This document shows positions 58,126-64,000 of a DNA stretch of 64,000 nt, one piece after another; within the stretch, counting starts at the first letter, position 1, and every line of letters starts with the position of its first letter. Below the pieces are notes generated by a model, which ran no database searches, was not told the origin of the DNA, and worked only from the letters and a program-made list of their open reading frames with translations. The stretch is taken from positions 44,885,001 to 44,949,000 of the forward strand of contig CM074858.1 in assembly GCA_037501455.1 (NCBI GenBank), written 5' to 3'. The translations under genes were made by a program, and so were the position numbers. The DNA is from Lantana camara (taxonomy: Eukaryota > Streptophyta > Magnoliopsida > Lamiales > Verbenaceae).

Positions 58126-59352
58126 TAATCACAGCTGTCGATTGATATCGTAATCTAATGCTGGTAGGTTGGTAGCCAAAATCATCAACGCCTGTGCCTT
58201 TGTAACTCCCTTTCAGAAAACATTTGTGAAATTACATTAACCTCCTAAAATAGAGCTATTTCCTTTTACAAATTTAATTAAAATCAACGATCTTTTCTAG
58301 CTAAAAAAATTTGGCTACAGGGAGGCTAGATTCTGGCACAAGACAAAAGAGATGAGTGTAGCATTTGGAACTTCTGTAAGGAAACCACCCAAACCATAAA
58401 TTCCCAATAGTTGTAACTTAAGGTAACCTCATTTCAACTTCATCAATAATGTGATCTACACCTGCTCGAGAACCCTTTATCTACAAATATACCACCATTT
58501 TCAAGAATTACTTACATGGCAAAGCTAAAGAATTATATAATCATGACTTCTTTGACATCCATTTAGTTTTCTAAAACCTTTAAGAAATCCATACCTGCCA
58601 GTTTGCTTAACCATGTTAGTCTAAAAAAACTTGGTCCACGGCCTCAACACTGACTCCAGTCCCACCTTGTGGCATCGCAAAAAGGTCCACCACACGCACT
58701 GTATACTTATCCATAAATTCACCCAGCATTAGACCCATCACTTCCAATTGGCACCCCAACCCTACCAGCAATAAAATCAATTAACACACCGTTGAATCAG
58801 TAATTCCAGTAATAAACATAGAAAAAACTTAACATACGAGAAAATTTTTTCTTATAAAATATAAGGAAAACAAACCCTAGATTTACCATGTTCGTGAATC
58901 TTGAGCAGAGCAAGGGATGAGTGTGGGGGTGACGGCTAAATAATGGTGCTTGAGGAGAGACGAGAAGAGGGTGGCGAAGAACGGCGGTGGTGCTAGTAGA
59001 GGGTGTGTGTAAGCGAGGCGGAGAAGGAGACGTCATCCCAGCAGATGGGGCGTGGCTGAGAAAAAGGTAGGAACGACTGGTGGCGCTTCATCCGATGGCG
59101 AAGAGGGGGGTAGAGTCTCGTCGACGCTGCAATGTGGGGGAGAAAGGGTAAAATAAAGGAAGAAAAGGGTGTAGGTATTAGGCCGATCGAAGGGAAGAAA
59201 AAGGGGATCATCCCAATTTCTAAAAATTGTAATTAAGACCCTTAAATGTTCAGTTATGCGATGTAGTCCCCCAATTTCTAAACAAGTTCAATTATAGCCA
59301 ATAAAAATACACTAAAAAATAAAAATAAAAACTACGTCGTTTTATGAAACTT

Positions 59353-59467
59353 TTTACTACGAAGAAATAAATCTTAGTAAATGATTGTCATTTACTACGT
59401 TATTTACTACGGTCAATAAATTGTAGTAAATAATTATCTTTTACTACGATAAAATGATCGTAGTAAA
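59353..59467. repeat. CACTA subterminal repeats
   Basis: TTTACTACG occurs at 59353, 59391, 59403 and 59440. The reverse form (C/T)(G/T)TAGTAAA occurs near 59372, 59422 and 59459. Such repeats are where CACTA transposases bind. Confidence 0.8.
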
Positions 59468-59502
59468 AAAATTCGAGGTAACAGGCCATTTTTCTTGTAG
59501 TG

Positions 59503-60233
59503 CAAAACGGGTTCAGTTTAAAGGAGACTGGTGGGTATCCATTAAAAGACTTTACGTTGGAAATCATTTACTCTTCAAAAGACTCAATATATAAGTATAA
59601 TTGTTTAGCTTAAAACTTGTACATTGGATAGACATCGGGTTAATTTAACTAATAAAAGAGAAACCCACTTCTAAAAGCAAAAGAAGGAATTGTACAAGAA
59701 CCTCAAGGACCGGTCTCGCCTCAGTCCGTTCTAAAAACTGTGTAAAAGAGGTGAAGTGAGACTCAAAATGACCATATGCGATGCACGACAATGAAATAAG
59801 GGACCAAGAGTGATCAATATTCATGCTTCAATCCAACAAATAACTCAAGAAATGCATATGATCAAGAATTCATTCAAAAACCTATACTATTCATTCAACT
59901 CGTCAAAACATGCTCAAATCTTCAAGAAAATAAGCAAACTATAGCTCAATATGATCACAAGGGAGAGGATATCACAAATATATGCTTACCTTTCAGATTG
60001 GATGAAGTTTGAAGAAGTTATGAGCTCAAACTTGTTGGGTGGTGAATAGTGATGAGGGGAGGGTTTGTTCTTGGCTTTGGCTGAGTTTTTCCTTCTCGTG
60101 TGTGTAATGAATGAGATGTGAGGCTAGGCATTAGATAGGGGATAAAATTGGGGTCTTGTGGGGCCAAACTTTGAGTTATTTGGTGAAATATTGGATGAGG
60201 TATGATAAAAATGGTTAAAGGTGGCAGTTTAGC
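59503..60233 (-). mobile_element. LTR-D': LTR fragment related to LTR-A
   Basis: 59560-59780 aligns with 510-770 of LTR-A, and 59880-60230 with about 2120-2480. A donor-like AAAG|GTAAGC is at about 59991. Compared with LTR-A the stretch holding the palindrome cluster is missing. The right side is cut by LTR-E. It may be the continuation of LTR-D across the CACTA insertion. Confidence 0.6.
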
Positions 60234-63200
60234 TGTAACGCCCCGACTTTTCGGACGTAAAGGTAGGGCGTATGTGTTTACCTATTTGCGCGAATTAATT
60301 GTTTTTACGTGTTTTATATTTAATTTTATTATAATTGTTATTATTTTATTTTATTATATTATATTATATTATTTTATTTTAATATTATTAATTTTATATA
60401 TATATATGTTTCGTATTATATATATATATATATATATATATGTTTTATTATTATTATTATTAATTTAATGATTATGCTAATTATATGTTATGTTAATTAA
60501 TCATGTTTAAGCTAATTAATTACGTGACCAATTTAATTTATGTAATATTAGAACTTATTTATTTATTTGATTTATGCATGAACCTTGATTTAATATAATT
60601 ATGCATGAAAATCATAATCTTGCATGGGAATTATTTATGCATGGTTTATTTCATTTTTGCATGGGAATTTTAATATATGTATGGGATTTATGTTGAATTG
60701 CATGTATGAGCTTGTTCGTTTATTTTGTGCTCCGTTCTTATATGATATGATATCAAATTGCCACGATTTTGTAATATGTTGTACATATATGTGTTATGGA
60801 CATGATTTTATGCTCAATTTACGTTTTTGAATTCATTTGATAGGTTAACGAATTTAATTTGTTTTGAGGAACCAAAACGGGAGCTAACGAGCACTTAGCG
60901 TACCCTTGGTTCCGAATTTAATATCTTGAGCTCGGGAACTCGGATTCGAGTTCCGTCAACTCCGCTGAACTCGTAACGAAAATTCGAGTTTAGTAAACTT
61001 AGCCTTACATTTTTCCTAAGTTGTTTGAAACTCCGAAATCCAACCGAAAAACGAAACGGAGACCAAATTGACCTTGTTGTACAAATTGAGCCACATCTCA
61101 TCCAAACCATAACCAAACTAACCATGGTTTGATTCCTTAGATCCCTAACTCAACCACCTATCATTACATATCAAGCCCTAACCAAGATAACCCTCACACA
61201 ATCCCCAAACATCAGCCAAAGCTACTGCTCTACAGTCCAGTCCCGAAACCCTTCATCCCTTGGAGATTTTGGAGCTCAAATCTCCTCCAAACTTCAACCA
61301 ATCATCAAGGTAAATTAAGGGTTGTATTATATGATTAATTCTGAGCATTTTCATCTTTTCATTCATGAATTTGAGCATGGTTTCATCCATTCTGGGCATT
61401 TTTCCGAAAATAAAGGATTTTGGGCAAAATGTTGATCTTCTTTGATTCTCAATGATTTTGATTGATTCCAAGCCTGAGATTAATTGTTTTGACTTCCTAA
61501 TAACATTTATGATCTTTGATTTCGTGATTGTTGATATATTTATGAGATTTCATTTATGATCTTTTGAGAAAATCCCACATGTATGTCACGTACGGTTGAT
61601 GACTTGTTTGAGCTTGTTTGGGACTGAATTACTTGTTGAAATTATGATGTTTTGCTGCGTATTTGATGACCTTTTGGACCTGATCTGAGTCGTATGAGCT
61701 GAGAGCAAGCATGCTCTGTTTTTCCTCCAGTTTTGATCGGTTTTGGCTTGAGGATTGCTGTCAAAAACTGCTGTCATTTCCTTCCTTCTTTTGCTGTCAG
61801 TTCGTGGTTGTGTGGTGTGTGTTTTAGTTATGTTCTTGCTGCTTTTCTTGCTTAGTTTAGCTGCCTTTGTTGCCTTCTTTCTTGCTGGAAATGGGCTGCC
61901 CTGTTTCTGCGTTTTGCTGTCCGAAACAGGGGGTTGCTGCTGTGCGACACGGTGGTGTCGTTTTTGGCCGTTCCGGCGAAGCACGGGGGTGCAGTCTGGG
62001 CCTAGGAATTCTGTACCGAGACACGGGGGTGTCTCTGTCTAGGTTTGGAGGGTGACACGGGGGTGTCACCCCATTTTCTCTGAACTGTTTTGCCGCGTTA
62101 CGGGGCCTGTTGCTGCTGCTGTTTTGCTGCGTTTTTCCTGGAGTTGCTGCTGTGTATGTGTGTGCTTGGTTGTTATTTGTATTGCATGCATGTATATTTA
62201 CCTTATATATATATGCATGGTTTGTATAAGGTGTGTGCGTGTGTATGCATGGCTGTGTATATATATATATATGTAGGGTGTGTGTTTGTGTTTATAATGC
62301 ATACATGGTTAGGGTATAGTATATGTTGCATGCATGTTTGTGTATAATATATAGTATATATATTTATGCATGTAATATATAATATATATATGCATGCATG
62401 GGTAGGTTTGTGTGTGTGTACGTGTAGATATGTATATATTATATATATATTGTATATTATTATATATGATTATATATATATATATTATGTTATATATATT
62501 TATTATATATTTTTTTAAATATTATTTGATTTAATCTAATTTCTGAAATTAATTGATTTCCATTTCGCGTATTTATTCTACTGACTATTGTTTGAACGTT
62601 TCCAATTATTTATTTTATTCCTCAATGTGAATTTGAATAATATGTGTTATGCTTCTTAAATGAATTTTAGATTAATTGATATGCATTATGAATTTATGAA
62701 TTTATGAATATTATGAATATTGTAAATTTATGAAATTTATATGAATTTATGAAATTATGAAATTGAATGAAATATATGAACGAATGATTTGATTATATGA
62801 TTTAAATTCTTTAATCGTGCACATGAACATTTTTATGATATAACATGATCATTTATGCATTCATGTCATATTCACTTCATTGCCGAGCGTCATATGTGGT
62901 CATTGCGTCTCATACCTTTTCTTTTGCACAAATTCGGGTTTGGTCGGAGACGAGGGCGAGCATTGAGACGCTTGTGCCTTTATTTTGCTTTGGTAAAGGT
63001 GGGTTTTTCTGCTACTAGTTAAATAACCCTATAAATCCCTTATGTGCAAAGTTTTAAGCCAAAATAATATATTTATATAAATCGAGTCATTTTGGGTAAA
63101 TGATTTCAAACGTATGACCCCTTTTATTTATGAAACCCTACCTTATGTTTTGGCGAGATTGTATGTATGTTATGTTCACGGGCCCCGGGACTTAGTATGT

Positions 63201-64000
63201 GTGGCTAACCGAGGAAGCAAGGGCTGACGGGGATCCCATATACTAGTTCCAACCAAATTTACGACGATACGGACCTCGTTAGGAGTTTTGACGAGGAAAC
63301 GCAGGTCGGGCTTTTGAGGATTCATGTACCTCACTAGCCATTATGTATGATCCGGTGGTCAGGTCTAGCTAACTTGTCCACCACCCGGAGGAAGAAGGTG
63401 TATATGTATGATTATGATCATTTTTGTATGTGCACGAAAGATATGTATGACAACCAATAATTATGATATGATTACACGAGGAGAAGGTTGGAGATTGTGC
63501 ACGCTCACTCGCCGAGCTTAAACCCTTATGAACAATTATGAATGAATATGAACGTCGTAATCCCGTTGATGTTTTCTATTGTTTTAACCACTTGGTAAAT
63601 TCTTGTCAAACTTCACACGGGATTAGGGCTTGCATGTATGTGTTTAATTTATGCGATATTATATTTCTTATGCCCCGTTTTTATACCCACCAGTCTCTTT
63701 TAGACTGAACTCGGTTGTTTTCAGCTGTTTTGTGCAGGTATAGGAGTGCTAGGCGGGAATACAAGTCGTCTAGGTCTTGCATTTGTGTTTAGCACTTCTT
63801 TTCAGTCTCATATTCATACTCTGGTTGCTACTTTTGTATTTGATCCTAATATAGATTGGAGCGTTATGATTTTGTAGGCCGTGAGTGCCGTTGCATATTA
63901 GAATGCTCTTGTATATCTATTTTTGGAGCTTGGTGGCTCACTGTATATATGCTATGTAGTTCTTGCTTCCGCATTCTATTTTACTCTGATTTTATGTTTC
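60234..64000 (+). mobile_element. LTR-E: partial long LTR, runs off the right edge
   Basis: Starts TGTAACGCCCCG. Shared modules: donor ATCAAG|GTAAAT at 61310, palindrome cluster 61945-62071, donor TAAAG|GTGGG at 62999, GGGCCCCGGG near 63180 with GACGGGGATCCC after it, acceptor TGTGCAG at 63737 and CTAGGCGGG at 63750. TA-rich runs lie at 60410-60440 and 62430-62515. Its end and TSD partner are outside the window. Confidence 0.75.
61945..62071. repeat. Palindrome cluster of LTR-E (four units)
   Basis: Units are 61945-61960 (arms CGACAC/GTGTCG), 61981-61992 (arms GCAC/GTGC), 62018-62035 (arms GAGACAC/GTGTCTC) and 62050-62071 (arms GGGTGACAC/GTGTCACCC). The core is GGTG in the first and GGGG in the rest. 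Confidence 0.92.

Larger units (their letters stand above)
57820..59502. mobile_element. CACTA-1: CACTA-type element, right end secure, left end doubtful
   Basis: The right end reads TTTTTCTTGTAGTG at 59489-59502, the reverse complement of the common plant CACTA terminus. TTTACTACG repeats lie just inside it. A left end is proposed at 57820 (CACTACACTTAAAA), but only the first seven bases agree with the right terminus and the flanks (GAC, CAA) are not a TSD. The interior holds an enolase gene fragment (57924-57989 and upstream) and an unrecognised GC-rich part (58860-59215). No transposase is present. If the ends are right, it is a gene-capturing non-autonomous element. Confidence 0.6.

Noticed and set aside
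58797..59211. GC-rich frames inside the CACTA segment
   Set aside because: No protein family recognised and no splice pattern; might be another captured fragment, but nothing supports a call.

Overview
This window is plant nuclear DNA, almost certainly from a eudicot with a repeat-rich genome. The evidence is a Ty1/copia element with plant-type gag-pol, a RICESLEEPER-like hAT transposase, a CACTA terminus of the plant type, a fragment of a plant-like enolase gene, and many long non-coding LTRs. The species cannot be fixed from the sequence. I see no intact host gene: essentially all 64 kb is transposable elements inserted into one another. The short open frames scattered through it are mostly chance frames inside LTRs.

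Left part (1-27871). A minus-strand LTR (LTR-A) runs in from the left edge to 3048, followed by AT-rich DNA and a probable LTR with a TATA box (LTR-G, to 5005). An old copia element (Copia-1, RT fragments at 5006-5500 and 18574-19543, 3' LTR 19560-25345) sits inside a broken hAT transposase gene (25346-27871). Copia-1 was split by a solo LTR (LTR-S1, 5501-18568), which was itself split by a very young copia element with paired LTRs (Copia-2, 6220-15946). A second solo LTR (LTR-S2, 19630-23457) lies in the Copia-1 3' LTR. The target-site duplications (TSDs) ACATC, CCACC and CTTTG confirm these joins.

Right part (27872-64000). An LTR fragment (LTR-F) is followed by LTR-C (28723-57481). LTR-C is interrupted by LARD-B (30704-56249, TSD AAAAT), whose right LTR carries a small MITE and is interrupted by LARD-35 (35303-52845, TSD ATAAC), whose second LTR is interrupted by LARD-44 (44076-52298, TSD GGTTA). 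Then come a minus-strand LTR fragment (LTR-D), a CACTA end with a captured enolase first exon (57820-59502), the LTR fragment LTR-D', and a plus-strand LTR (LTR-E) that runs off the right edge.

The most interesting signal is in the non-coding LARD-type elements. Their 2.5-4 kb LTRs share extended TGTAACRYCCC/GGGGTGYTACA termini and what looks like a three-exon, non-coding transcription unit. In six LTR types its first intron holds a cluster of 4-6 short perfect or near-perfect palindromes. The palindrome sequence differs in each element type but is repeated within an element. The internal domains share a leader after the primer-binding site, a conserved box containing GTACCGTTCACC, and then a roughly 30-34 bp tandem array. 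In LARD-B that array is twelve hairpins whose arms change together while the loop stays similar. I know of no named system that matches this, but I could not search databases.
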